A stretch of DNA of 7,798 nt from JBNKDD01 sp050288085 (lineage in GTDB: Bacteria; Chloroflexota; Anaerolineae; Aggregatilineales; UBA3940): positions 1 through 7,798 of the forward strand of contig JBNKDD010000274.1 in assembly GCA_050288085.1 (NCBI GenBank), in the 5' to 3' direction. Position numbers and translations under genes: made by a program. Each line of letters begins with the position of its first letter. Within the stretch, counting starts at the first letter, position 1. Of the stretch, positions 1-6,291 are shown in pieces. The notes beneath the pieces were generated by a model. It did no database searches and was not told the DNA's origin. It saw only the letters and a program-made list of their open reading frames with translations.

Positions 1-327
1 TGGCTGTTCTCAGTTCTGAGTTTTCTGGCGCTGTTTCTGTTCAATTTACTCCCGGCCTTTTTGCTGGTCTGGGCGGTCCTGGCCGGTAATCAACCGGCAA
101 CCCTGATATTGAGCGTGGCCGTCAGCTTCCAACTGCTGTTCCATGCCTTTATGCGGATGGCCGGTTTTCGCATCCCGCCCTGGTCCAGTGTAGCGTCCCC
201 ATTTGGCGGCGTGGTCGTGACAGCTATCCTACTTGATGGTATGATCCGGGTAGCCAGCGGCGGTGAGATCAAATGGAAAGGTCGCGATTTGTTAGGCCGC
301 CCTGATCTGGACAAATTGCAGCGTTGA
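1..327 (+). CDS. Family 2 glycosyltransferase, C-terminal part (5' end outside window)
   Basis: The reading frame is open from base 1 to the TGA at 325-327 and gives 108 residues with no credible start, so the gene begins upstream. The visible part has two hydrophobic stretches (about residues 1-29 and 33-50), then an amphipathic region, and ends with a conserved-looking IKWKGR motif followed by DLLGRPD. A pair of C-terminal membrane helices followed by a 'W-(K/R)-G-R' motif is typical of membrane-anchored GT2 enzymes of the hopanoid or carotenoid glycosyltransferase type. The catalytic N-terminal domain, with its DxD motif, is not in the window, so the assignment rests only on this tail. It likely acts at the cytoplasmic face of the membrane on a lipid or polyisoprenoid acceptor. 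The next gene starts 24 nt downstream on the same strand, so co-transcription is plausible. Confidence 0.65.
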   Translation, partial: WLFSVLSFLALFLFNLLPAFLLVWAVLAGNQPATLILSVAVSFQLLFHAFMRMAGFRIPPWSSVASPFGGVVVTAILLDGMIRVASGGEIKWKGRDLLGRPDLDKLQR

Positions 328-351
328 GTTGATATTACAGGATAACGGGCT

Positions 352-1566
352 GTGTGGAATATCCGAGTAGCTCGCATTGGCGGGATTGCCGTTGATGTTC
401 ATCTGACCTTTGGCCTGGTTATCCTGTGGGGAGCCTGGCAGGGGTGGGAACAATACGGCGGACTCTTTGGGGTTGTTTATGGTACGACCGGGATTCTGCT
501 GTTATTTGTATGTGTTTTACTGCATGAACTGGCTCATGGACTACAGGCGCGTCGGCTCGGATTGGTCGTCAGGCGGATCACCCTGCTGCCGATTGGCGGA
601 TTAGCCCAGCTTGAATCACCGCCATCGTACCCCCTTCATGAGCTCTTGATCGCCATCGCCGGGCCGCTGGTCAATTTGGGGCTTGGCGTGGTCTTTGGCC
701 TGATGGCCTTGTTCGCCCAACCGGCTAACGCCGGGATTTGGATGGACAGTTTGTGGCAAAGCCTGTTCTTTGCCACACCAACCCTGGTTGGTATGCTGTT
801 TTATCTGACAGCTACCAATTTAATGCTGTTTGTGTTTAACATGCTGCCTGCTTTCCCTATGGATGGGGGACGGGTGCTGCGGGCAGCATTGGCCCTGGTC
901 ATCGATTATGAACAGGCGACCCGGATGGCTTCCTGGTTAGGACAGTTTATTGCACTGGGCCTGGGAGTCCTGGGATCGATTGGGTGGGTTGGGGTTAATA
1001 TTCCACCTAACCCGGCCTTAATCGTTTTGGCCGTGATTATTTATGCGGGCGCGCGCCACGAAGAACTCTATGTCCGTCGGCAGCGTGCCCTGGTGCGAGT
1101 TGAGGTAGGGAAAATACTTTATCAGCCTCCTCAAATCTTAGGCCCCTGGGATACGGTTACCCACAACCTGATCGCTCAGTTGTTTAAAAACGAGAGTGCG
1201 CTGCCCGTGGTTGTGGATAACCGGGTGGTCGGTCTGCTGACTTACCAGGATGTAGAGAAGCGTTTACGTGGGCCCAACCGTTCTGTAACGGTAGCCCATG
1301 TTATGCGGACGGATTTCCCGACGCTCAGGCTGCGGGATACGTTGTGGATTGCCCACCAGGAAATGAATAACGAACAACTGGCTGCACTGCCCGTTGTCGA
1401 AAACGGCCATTTCCGGGGTGTGATAAGCCTCGACGACATCGACCAGGCCTGGAAATTATCGTCACACCATCGGCGTGACAAACCTTCAACGATTTCAGGA
1501 GATACAGAACTAGATGACAACAATTACGCAAGCTACAGCGAAGACGCGGCCCGGCCCACGCGGTAA
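352..1566 (+). CDS. Site-2-type M50 zinc metalloprotease with C-terminal CBS pair
   Basis: This 404-residue polytopic membrane protein belongs to the M50 (S2P/SpoIVFB-like) intramembrane proteases, which cut transmembrane segments of regulatory proteins. The HELAH zinc motif is at residues 58-62 inside a hydrophobic segment. A GG motif follows at 82-83 and the third-ligand motif NMLPAFPMDGGR at 163-174, with D171 the presumed zinc ligand. Helices span roughly 14-28, 44-65, 97-121, 142-165, 195-213 and 221-233. Two CBS domains (about 250-305 and 313-366) lie in the cytoplasm and probably sense adenine nucleotides. The last 35 residues are polar and look unconserved. The GTG start fits the family N-terminus (RIGGIAVDVHLTF) and has AGGA at 339-342, 9 nt upstream. 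The 3' end overlaps the aminotransferase gene by 53 nt. The substrate is unknown. Confidence 0.9.
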   Translation: MWNIRVARIGGIAVDVHLTFGLVILWGAWQGWEQYGGLFGVVYGTTGILLLFVCVLLHELAHGLQARRLGLVVRRITLLPIGGLAQLESPPSYPLHELLIAIAGPLVNLGLGVVFGLMALFAQPANAGIWMDSLWQSLFFATPTLVGMLFYLTATNLMLFVFNMLPAFPMDGGRVLRAALALVIDYEQATRMASWLGQFIALGLGVLGSIGWVGVNIPPNPALIVLAVIIYAGARHEELYVRRQRALVRVEVGKILYQPPQILGPWDTVTHNLIAQLFKNESALPVVVDNRVVGLLTYQDVEKRLRGPNRSVTVAHVMRTDFPTLRLRDTLWIAHQEMNNEQLAALPVVENGHFRGVISLDDIDQAWKLSSHHRRDKPSTISGDTELDDNNYASYSEDAARPTR

Positions 1567-2860
1567 GGCCATTATTGCTCGCGACAAGCAGGTGATGTCT
1601 CCATCCCTGCCTCGTTCCTACCCGCTGATCATCGATCACGCAAAAGGGGCAGAGGTATGGGACATTGATGATAATCGCTATATTGATTTTATGACCGGCA
1701 TTGCGGTGACTTCTACCGGTCATGCCCACCCGGAGGTGGTAGCGGCAATTAAGGAACAGGCGGAGAAATTTTTACACATCTGTCTGGCCGATTTTTATTA
1801 TGAGGTTGCGGTCGAACTGGCCGAGGCCCTTGACCGGATTGCGCCTTTTAAAGAGGATGCCCAGATTTATTTCACCAACTCCGGTGCAGAGGCCCTCGAA
1901 GCAGCAATTAAATTGTCCCGCTATGTGACCAAACGCACCGAATTTATTGCTTTCCAGGGGGCGTTTCATGGACGTACAATTGGGGCCTTATCATTAACTG
2001 CCAGCAAATACCGCCAGCGTGAAGGCTTCTTCCCCTTGATGCCAGGGGTAACCCATGTGCCTTATCCCGATCCCTACCGGCCCAGCCTGTCACAGGGGCA
2101 TTTTGACGATTATGGCGAGGCAGTGGTTGATTACATCGAGCACACCGTCCTGAAGCGGTTCATCCCGGCTGAGAATGTGGCCGGAATCTTCATCGAACCG
2201 ATCTTAGGTGAGGGTGGCTATGTCGTCCCGCCGCCGGGCTTCTTCCCGGCCCTGCGTGATCTATGTGATCGCCATGGGTTCCTGTTGATCGCTGACGAGG
2301 TTCAGAGCGGTATGGGACGCACCGGCAAATGGTGGGCCATCGAGCACTTTGGCGTTGAGCCAGACATTGTCACGACGGCTAAAGGCATTGCCAGTGGGAT
2401 GCCACTCGGCGCGTTGATTTCCCGCAGGAGCCTGATGACCTGGGAACCGGGCGCACACGGCAGCACCTTTGGTGGAAACCCGGTTGCCTGTGCCGCTGCG
2501 CTGGCGACCGTCCGCCTGATCGAGAACGGCTTTATGGAAAATGCTGCCGAGATGGGCGAGTATCTCCTGGGGCGGCTGGAGGAAATGCAGACACGGCATC
2601 CCCTGATCGGGAATGTACGGGGCAAGGGCTTGATGATCGGGATCGATCTGGTTACGGATCAGGAATCTCGCTCACCTGCCATCGAAGCGCGTGACCAGAT
2701 AGTCGAGGTTGCCTTTGAGCACGGTTTGTTGCTGCTGGGTGCAGGCGAGAGTGTAATCCGCTTGATGCCGCCCTTAATGGTTGACAAAGCCATCGCTGAC
2801 GAAGCGCTGGATATCCTCGATGAATGTCTGACCATAGTGGAAAAGGGTGCCGAGGAATAG
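1514..2860 (+). CDS. Class III PLP-dependent aminotransferase (acetylornithine/4-aminobutyrate aminotransferase family)
   Basis: This 448-residue fold-type I aminotransferase shows all family hallmarks: the phosphate-binding NSGAEA (122-127), FHGRT (151-155), FIEPILGEGG (226-235), LIADEVQSGMGRTG with D261 contacting the pyridine nitrogen, the Schiff-base lysine K290 in TTAKGIASGMPLGA, GSTFGGNP (316-323) and R416 near the C-terminus for the substrate carboxylate. It would move an amino group from an omega-amino acid or ornithine-type donor to 2-oxoglutarate in the cytoplasm. 4-Aminobutyrate, acetylornithine and lysine are all possible. Some archaeal members of this clade are amino acid racemases, so the substrate stays open. 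The start at 1514 is backed by AGGAGA at 1497-1502 and by the conserved-looking PGPRGKAIIARD at residues 13-24, which begins inside the 53 nt overlap with the protease gene. No arginine or GABA pathway gene is adjacent. Confidence 0.92.
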   Translation: MTTITQATAKTRPGPRGKAIIARDKQVMSPSLPRSYPLIIDHAKGAEVWDIDDNRYIDFMTGIAVTSTGHAHPEVVAAIKEQAEKFLHICLADFYYEVAVELAEALDRIAPFKEDAQIYFTNSGAEALEAAIKLSRYVTKRTEFIAFQGAFHGRTIGALSLTASKYRQREGFFPLMPGVTHVPYPDPYRPSLSQGHFDDYGEAVVDYIEHTVLKRFIPAENVAGIFIEPILGEGGYVVPPPGFFPALRDLCDRHGFLLIADEVQSGMGRTGKWWAIEHFGVEPDIVTTAKGIASGMPLGALISRRSLMTWEPGAHGSTFGGNPVACAAALATVRLIENGFMENAAEMGEYLLGRLEEMQTRHPLIGNVRGKGLMIGIDLVTDQESRSPAIEARDQIVEVAFEHGLLLLGAGESVIRLMPPLMVDKAIADEALDILDECLTIVEKGAEE

Positions 2861-2899
2861 AGGCGTCTCCCCTTTTTATTATTTATAAACCTTATCTAA

Positions 2900-2927
2900 A
2901 ACGGGGCGGCTGAACAGCCGCCCCGTT
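2900..2927 (+). terminator. GC-rich hairpin after the aminotransferase gene
   Basis: A perfect 12-bp inverted repeat (2900-2911 with 2916-2927) encloses the 4-nt loop GAAC. It starts 39 nt after the aminotransferase stop codon, where a transcription terminator is expected. There is no real T-tract after the stem on the + strand (only TTAGG follows), although a T-rich stretch (2869-2883) precedes it. It may work as a weak intrinsic terminator or as an RNA 3'-end stabiliser. Confidence 0.6.
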
Positions 2928-3113
2928 AGGTATTAAGCACCTTTCCTAAATCGACTTTCATTTGAATTTAAAAGCAAATTGTGCTTCATACGGATCAAGT
3001 TTTCAGGTCGATAAAAACCCGGATCGCGCCTATCTTCTAGCGTTTCGTTTCCCTGGCAAGTAAACTCATAAGCGTTTAGCGACCTCGCCTGTATTACGTT
3101 CCAGGAGAAGAAA

Positions 3114-3818
3114 ATGACAGGTAATAAAGATACGCTCCCCATGAAGGAAAAAACCAGCCAGCCAGCCAAGCGGGAACTGGATACAACTCCCTCCGCCCCA
3201 ACCAGGAAGAATCGCCCCGATACCCAACGAATACGCACCTTGCAGGGTCCAGGCACCATCTTTGTGATCAGCCATGTACTGCTGTGGGTCATCGTCCTGA
3301 TCTCCCTGTTGTTGAACTTGACCCTTCTGCGCCAACTGGCAGCAGCACAGGCGAAAGCCCGGCAGGCGGTACTCAGTGCCATTGAAGTCCTGGACGATTT
3401 CCAGGGGCAGCGATTTGCCTACACGGTCACCATTGATGAGAACCTGGCCGTCAACACCGACATGCCCGTTGATGAGACGATCCCGGTGTCCATCGACGAA
3501 ACTCTGCCGATCAACACCATCGTAACAGTACCGGTCAAATTGGGGCCATTTGGCACCACCAATATCGACATCCCGATTGCCACCGTCATTCCGGTTGACT
3601 TGGACTTTAACGTAGAGATCGACCAGACTTTCCAGGTCAACACGGCAGTTCCCATCAACCTGGAGGTACCGATTGAAATTGCCGTTGAGGATACCCCGCT
3701 GCACGGTACGCTCAGTGATGTACAGGCCCAACTCTATCAACTCGCAGATGAACTGGCCCAACCCATATCACTCTTTCCCAGCCTGAAAGCTGAACCCACC
3801 ATTGAGGGTGTGGAATGA
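3114..3818 (+). CDS. Single-pass membrane protein with beta-like internal repeats, function unknown
   Basis: I do not recognise this 234-residue protein. It has a polar, basic, Pro/Thr-rich N-terminus (1-45), one strong transmembrane helix (about 47-73), a short helical linker (74-96), then a region (102-192) in which hydrophobic and polar residues alternate with many I/V-P-V/I steps, as in extended beta-strands. A 14-16-residue unit with the pattern (T/S/E)-I-D-x-x-x-x-(V/I)-N-T-...-P-(V/I) occurs three times, at 106-119, 126-141 and 168-181. The tail (198-217) is again helical. With no N-terminal signal peptide and a basic N-terminus, the repeats most likely face outward (inference). AGGAG at 3103-3107 supports this ATG. 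The stop overlaps the next start as ATGA, so it heads a three-gene unit with an acetyltransferase and a glycosyltransferase, which suggests an envelope role. Confidence 0.8.
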   Translation: MTGNKDTLPMKEKTSQPAKRELDTTPSAPTRKNRPDTQRIRTLQGPGTIFVISHVLLWVIVLISLLLNLTLLRQLAAAQAKARQAVLSAIEVLDDFQGQRFAYTVTIDENLAVNTDMPVDETIPVSIDETLPINTIVTVPVKLGPFGTTNIDIPIATVIPVDLDFNVEIDQTFQVNTAVPINLEVPIEIAVEDTPLHGTLSDVQAQLYQLADELAQPISLFPSLKAEPTIEGVE

Positions 3819-4231
3819 CCGTTCGCATTCGCCCCGCTGTTGATACCGACCAACCGCTCATCCGCCAGATGGTGCAGAAGGCCCACCTTGATCCTACCGG
3901 GCTGCACTGGTCACATTTTATTGTCGCGGAAAATGACGGGAAGATAGTCGGGATCGGGCAGATGCGCCCTAAAGGCCCGGAACTCGGCAGCCTGGTTGTG
4001 CGTAAAGACTATCGGAGGTGCGGCATCGGCGGGCAGATTATCAAGGCGCTGGTGGACACTCAGCCCGGTGATGTATACCTCGAATGCCAGAGCGGTTTAG
4101 CCGATTACTACCGCCGGTTTGGCTTCGAAGAGATCCACTGGCGGGAAGCGCCCTGGCCGCTTAAACTCAAGGCGGGTCTGGGAAAGTTGCTCGGATTCCG
4201 CCTATCAGTGATGAGATACACACGCCAATAA
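3815..4231 (+). CDS. GNAT family N-acetyltransferase
   Basis: This 138-residue single-domain protein moves an acyl group from acetyl-CoA to an amine; the acceptor cannot be told from the sequence. The GNAT core runs from TVRIRPAVDTDQPLIRQMV at the N-terminus, through the beta-4 strand ELGSLVVRKDYR (56-67), to the acetyl-CoA pyrophosphate loop RRCGIGG (67-73, matching Q/R-x-x-G-x-G/A). Then come a helix (74-81), VYLEC (87-91), and the family-typical YYRRFGFEEI (98-107). The last 30 residues are basic. GAGGG at 3804-3808 lies inside the upstream gene, and the ATG overlaps that gene's TGA by 4 nt, so translational coupling is likely. It could modify an amino sugar made or used by the next enzyme, a glycosyltransferase, but this is only inferred from position. 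Confidence 0.88.
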   Translation: MTVRIRPAVDTDQPLIRQMVQKAHLDPTGLHWSHFIVAENDGKIVGIGQMRPKGPELGSLVVRKDYRRCGIGGQIIKALVDTQPGDVYLECQSGLADYYRRFGFEEIHWREAPWPLKLKAGLGKLLGFRLSVMRYTRQ

Positions 4232-4233
4232 CA

Positions 4234-5106
4234 ATGAAAACCATTTTGTTGACCGCTTACCGTGAGGCCGCAACCGTCGGCACAGCACTCGAAGCGTTGT
4301 GCGCCCAGTCAAACGCTGCCACCGAGATCATCGTCATTTGTCCCGATGACGACACAGCCCAGGCGGCCCTGAGCTATCCCGGTGTCCGGGTATTACGCGA
4401 TCCCGGCGAAGGCAAACCGGCAGCCCTGAACCTCGGATTGAAGCAAGCAGCCGGTGAGATCATCGTCATGACAGATGGCGATGTCTACATCGGAGACCAT
4501 GCACTTGATGCCTTGATCGAACCTTTCTCCGATCCGCAGACGGGCGCAGCTAGCGGCAGGCCAATTTCCTTAAGCCCCAGAAATACCATGCTGGGATACT
4601 GGTCCCACCTCCTGACCGATGCCGGTGCTCACGCCGAACGCCTCAAACGCGACCAGAACGGCGATTTTTTGATCTGCTCCGGCTATCTATACGCGATCCG
4701 CGCCGGGCTGATCGACCATATCCCGGAAGACGCTCTGGCCGAAGACGCCGTCGTCTCCCATCTGATCGGGCAGCAGGGACTCCAGACTCGCTATGCCCCG
4801 GAGGCCAAGGTCTACGTCCGCTACCCAACCACCTACCAGGATTGGCTCAAACAGCGGGTGCGCAGTGCAGGTGGTTATGCCCAACCCATCATCCGAAACT
4901 CACCCCTGCGGATGCGTTCTTTTCGCCATGAGGCCATCAACGGGACACGGCGGGCGCTTCAATACGCCAGAAACGTCCGGGAGTTCATCTGGACGCTGAT
5001 CCTGTTCGCCGCCCGGATACACCTGTGGCTGTTAGTATTCTGGCGAGTGCGGGTACGGCGTATTCCTTTAACCCGCTTGTGGCAGCGCGTTGAAAGCACC
5101 AAGTAA
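4234..5106 (+). CDS. Family 2 (GT-A fold) glycosyltransferase with C-terminal membrane anchor
   Basis: This 290-residue enzyme would transfer a sugar from a nucleotide donor. The N-terminus ILLTAYREAATVGTALEAL is the usual GT2 opening. Further marks are the conserved GKPAALNLGL (60-69), the metal and nucleotide-binding DGD (81-83) in IIVMTDGDVYIGD, the acidic catalytic-base motif LAEDAVVS (168-175), and KQRVRS (206-211), which replaces the Q-x-x-R-W motif of processive enzymes. One hydrophobic helix (about 251-270) near the C-terminus, followed by basic residues, probably anchors it at the cytoplasmic face. Missing QxxRW and having only one clear helix argue against a cellulose- or hyaluronan-type synthase. 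The start lies 2 nt after the acetyltransferase stop and has no good Shine-Dalgarno sequence, so it is probably translated by coupling. The acceptor may be a lipid or glycan; unknown. Confidence 0.88.
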   Translation: MKTILLTAYREAATVGTALEALCAQSNAATEIIVICPDDDTAQAALSYPGVRVLRDPGEGKPAALNLGLKQAAGEIIVMTDGDVYIGDHALDALIEPFSDPQTGAASGRPISLSPRNTMLGYWSHLLTDAGAHAERLKRDQNGDFLICSGYLYAIRAGLIDHIPEDALAEDAVVSHLIGQQGLQTRYAPEAKVYVRYPTTYQDWLKQRVRSAGGYAQPIIRNSPLRMRSFRHEAINGTRRALQYARNVREFIWTLILFAARIHLWLLVFWRVRVRRIPLTRLWQRVESTK

Positions 5107-5182
5107 AAATACCGCATGTCCAGGCGACTTGCGCAGCAGCTTATTTGCGTATAGGGTATCAGTTAGATTCAGTACGAACTAC

Positions 5183-5190
5183 GAGGAGAG
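5183..5190 (+). promoter_or_regulatory. Ribosome binding site that sets the start at 5199
   Basis: GAGGAGAG lies 8 nt before the ATG at 5199-5201. An in-frame TTG at 5145 would add 18 residues but has no such site, so the ATG is preferred. A weak -10-like TATAGG at 5150-5155 lies further upstream, but no convincing -35 partner at normal spacing was found. Confidence 0.75.
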
Positions 5191-5198
5191 TAATCTCA

Positions 5199-5624
5199 AT
5201 GGAAGAATCACGTTTTGATTGGGGCGCTATCGGACGCGTCTCCTTGATCATTATCGGGGTAACGGTTGTTTTTGGTTTTGCGGTGCCGGTGCTGGGAGCA
5301 GTGGCCGTTGCGGGATGGGACACCCTCAAAGTTTCCGGCAACGAGATTTACCGGTGGGCTTATTGGGCAATTGCCTGGGCGTTGACCATCTGGCAGGGAT
5401 CGTGGATGCTCCGCGAGGTACACGAACGAATCATTGACGACATGCTGGTCACCTCAGTGATTGCTGCCGTTGTTTTGGTGATTTTCAAAGTCATTATATG
5501 GTTCGTCTACGAACCGATAGGGTCAGAAGGACAGCCGCTTTTTCCTATCACAGGCATTGACGCCGGTGGTGCGTTAATGTTGATCGTCGTCGCGATGATC
5601 GGTGCACGGGCAAACAGGTATTAA
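5199..5624 (+). CDS. Four-helix integral membrane protein, function unknown
   Basis: I do not recognise this 141-residue protein. It consists mostly of hydrophobic helices at about 13-39, 53-71, 82-104 and 120-137. Between helices 2 and 3 there is a charged stretch (REVHERIIDD, 72-81), and between helices 3 and 4 a polar loop of about 15 residues. The N-terminus is short and acidic and the C-terminus short and basic (GARANRY). No Cys pairs, His clusters or other catalytic motifs are visible, so an enzymatic role is not supported; a small scaffold, sensor or transporter-accessory protein is possible. The ATG at 5199 has a strong ribosome binding site. The 92-nt gap to the glycosyltransferase gene suggests its own transcript. 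It converges on the response regulator gene with one base between their stop codons. Confidence 0.75.
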   Translation: MEESRFDWGAIGRVSLIIIGVTVVFGFAVPVLGAVAVAGWDTLKVSGNEIYRWAYWAIAWALTIWQGSWMLREVHERIIDDMLVTSVIAAVVLVIFKVIIWFVYEPIGSEGQPLFPITGIDAGGALMLIVVAMIGARANRY

Positions 5625-5625
5625 G

Positions 5626-6135
5626 TTATTCAGATTTAGGTTTAGGTTCCGATTCAGATTCCGATTTAGCTTCCGGTTTAGCTTCCGATTCAGCTTCGGA
5701 TTTAGATTCCGATTTAGCTTCGGATTCGGGTTTAGATTTATCTGTGCCGTTCGGATTTTTCGGATCTTCGCTGAGTGCCTCAGCTACGATCATCACCATC
5801 CGTCCTATATCCAACTCACCCTTATTGAGCACGCCGACCACCGGCCACTTAGACAGTTTTTCCTGCTCAGCATCCTCAATGACTTTAGCCGTTGCGACTA
5901 AGACCCGCAACGGCTCATCTTTCCTCTCAGTACGAACTGCCTCAAGGAACTCAAAGCCATTCACACGGGGCATCATCAGGTCTAACAGAATCAAATCGGG
6001 GAGTTCCACGGATAGAGCTTCTAATGCTTCCTGCCCGTCCTGGACGGTATTGGTCATGTGACCGGCCATTTTAAGCGTGATATTGAAAAGCTCCCGAACA
6101 TCGGGTTCGTCGTCCACAACCAAGATACTTGCCAT
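5626..6135 (-). CDS. Single-domain response regulator (CheY-like receiver) with repetitive charged tail
   Basis: This 169-residue protein has a complete receiver domain (about 3-120) and no DNA-binding or enzymatic output domain. Key residues are all present: the acidic pair D8-D9 in ILVVDDEPDVRELF, the phosphoacceptor D52 in LILLDLMMPRVNGFEFL, T82 in VLVATAK, and K105 in VLNKGE. Such proteins take a phosphoryl group from a histidine kinase and signal by protein contact. From 132 to the end the chain is a low-complexity repeat of (S/A/P)-(K/E) dipeptides, expected to be disordered and mixed in charge. AAGGAAGG at 6141-6148, 5 nt before the ATG, supports the start. No histidine kinase is present in the window, so the partner is elsewhere. 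The stop is 1 nt from that of the convergent membrane-protein gene. Confidence 0.92.
   Translation of the reverse strand: MASILVVDDEPDVRELFNITLKMAGHMTNTVQDGQEALEALSVELPDLILLDLMMPRVNGFEFLEAVRTERKDEPLRVLVATAKVIEDAEQEKLSKWPVVGVLNKGELDIGRMVMIVAEALSEDPKNPNGTDKSKPESEAKSESKSEAESEAKPEAKSESESEPKPKSE
5629..5736. repeat. Tandem hexanucleotide repeat in the 3' end of the response regulator gene
   Basis: About 18 consecutive degenerate 6-mers of the form TT(C/T)(A/C/G)(G/C)N read in register on the + strand, for example TTCCGA, TTTAGC, TTCGGA and TTCAGA. On the minus strand each hexamer encodes two residues, (S/A/P)-(K/E). A change in copy number by slippage would lengthen or shorten the tail without shifting the frame. 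The copies differ mainly at silent or conservative positions, so the array is old or under protein-level selection rather than freshly expanded. Confidence 0.85.
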
Positions 6136-6188
6136 TCACGCCTTCCTTGTTACAGTATGAAGGGATATCAATCATCCCCACGAGTCTT

Positions 6189-6212
6189 TTTATCTTTATC
6201 TCTATCTTTATT
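6189..6212. repeat. Short hexamer repeat in the leader of the response regulator gene
   Basis: Four tandem 6-mers read TTTATC, TTTATC, TCTATC, TTTATT on the + strand (GATAAA-type units on the coding strand). They lie 54-77 nt upstream of the response regulator start, in its leader or promoter. Copy-number changes here would alter spacing between upstream elements. It is short enough that chance in an AT-rich spacer cannot be excluded. Confidence 0.6.
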
Positions 6213-6225
6213 TGATGTACAAAAA

Positions 6226-6279
6226 TGTAGGAGAATATATTTTAACACCTACACACATAAATTCGAATATTTTCCTACA
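6226..6279 (-). terminator. AT-rich inverted repeat with T5 on the minus strand (terminator or operator)
   Basis: The arms 6226-6238 and 6267-6279 are 13 bp long and complementary with one mismatch (TGTAGGAGAATAT against TGTAGGAAAATAT). On the minus strand the second arm runs straight into TTTTT (6221-6225), as in an intrinsic terminator for the phosphoribosyltransferase gene, whose stop lies 12 nt upstream. The 28-nt loop is long for a terminator. A third CCTACA copy sits in the loop (6248-6253), so the element could instead be an operator ahead of the response regulator. Confidence 0.45.
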
Positions 6280-6291
6280 AAAAGGGGCGGC

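Noticed and set aside
2941..3113. Promoter for the 3114 gene
   Set aside because: A TTGAAT at 2962-2967 could be a -35 box, but no acceptable -10 hexamer lies 16-18 nt downstream. No other gene or structure was found in this spacer.
3066..3761. Long minus-strand open frame of 231 codons
   Set aside because: It is antisense to the repeat-containing membrane protein, which has a good ribosome binding site, a transmembrane helix and coupling to the next gene. The antisense product shows only Asp/Gly/Val-rich echoes of the repeat.
5629..5736. Possible CRISPR-like array
   Set aside because: The repeat unit is only 6 bp, without spacers, and is in frame within a protein-coding gene.
5602..5901. 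Plus-strand open frame with a long Arg-Phe repeat
   Set aside because: It is the complement of the hexamer array in the response regulator gene, has no ribosome binding site, and its downstream part is antisense to the conserved receiver domain.
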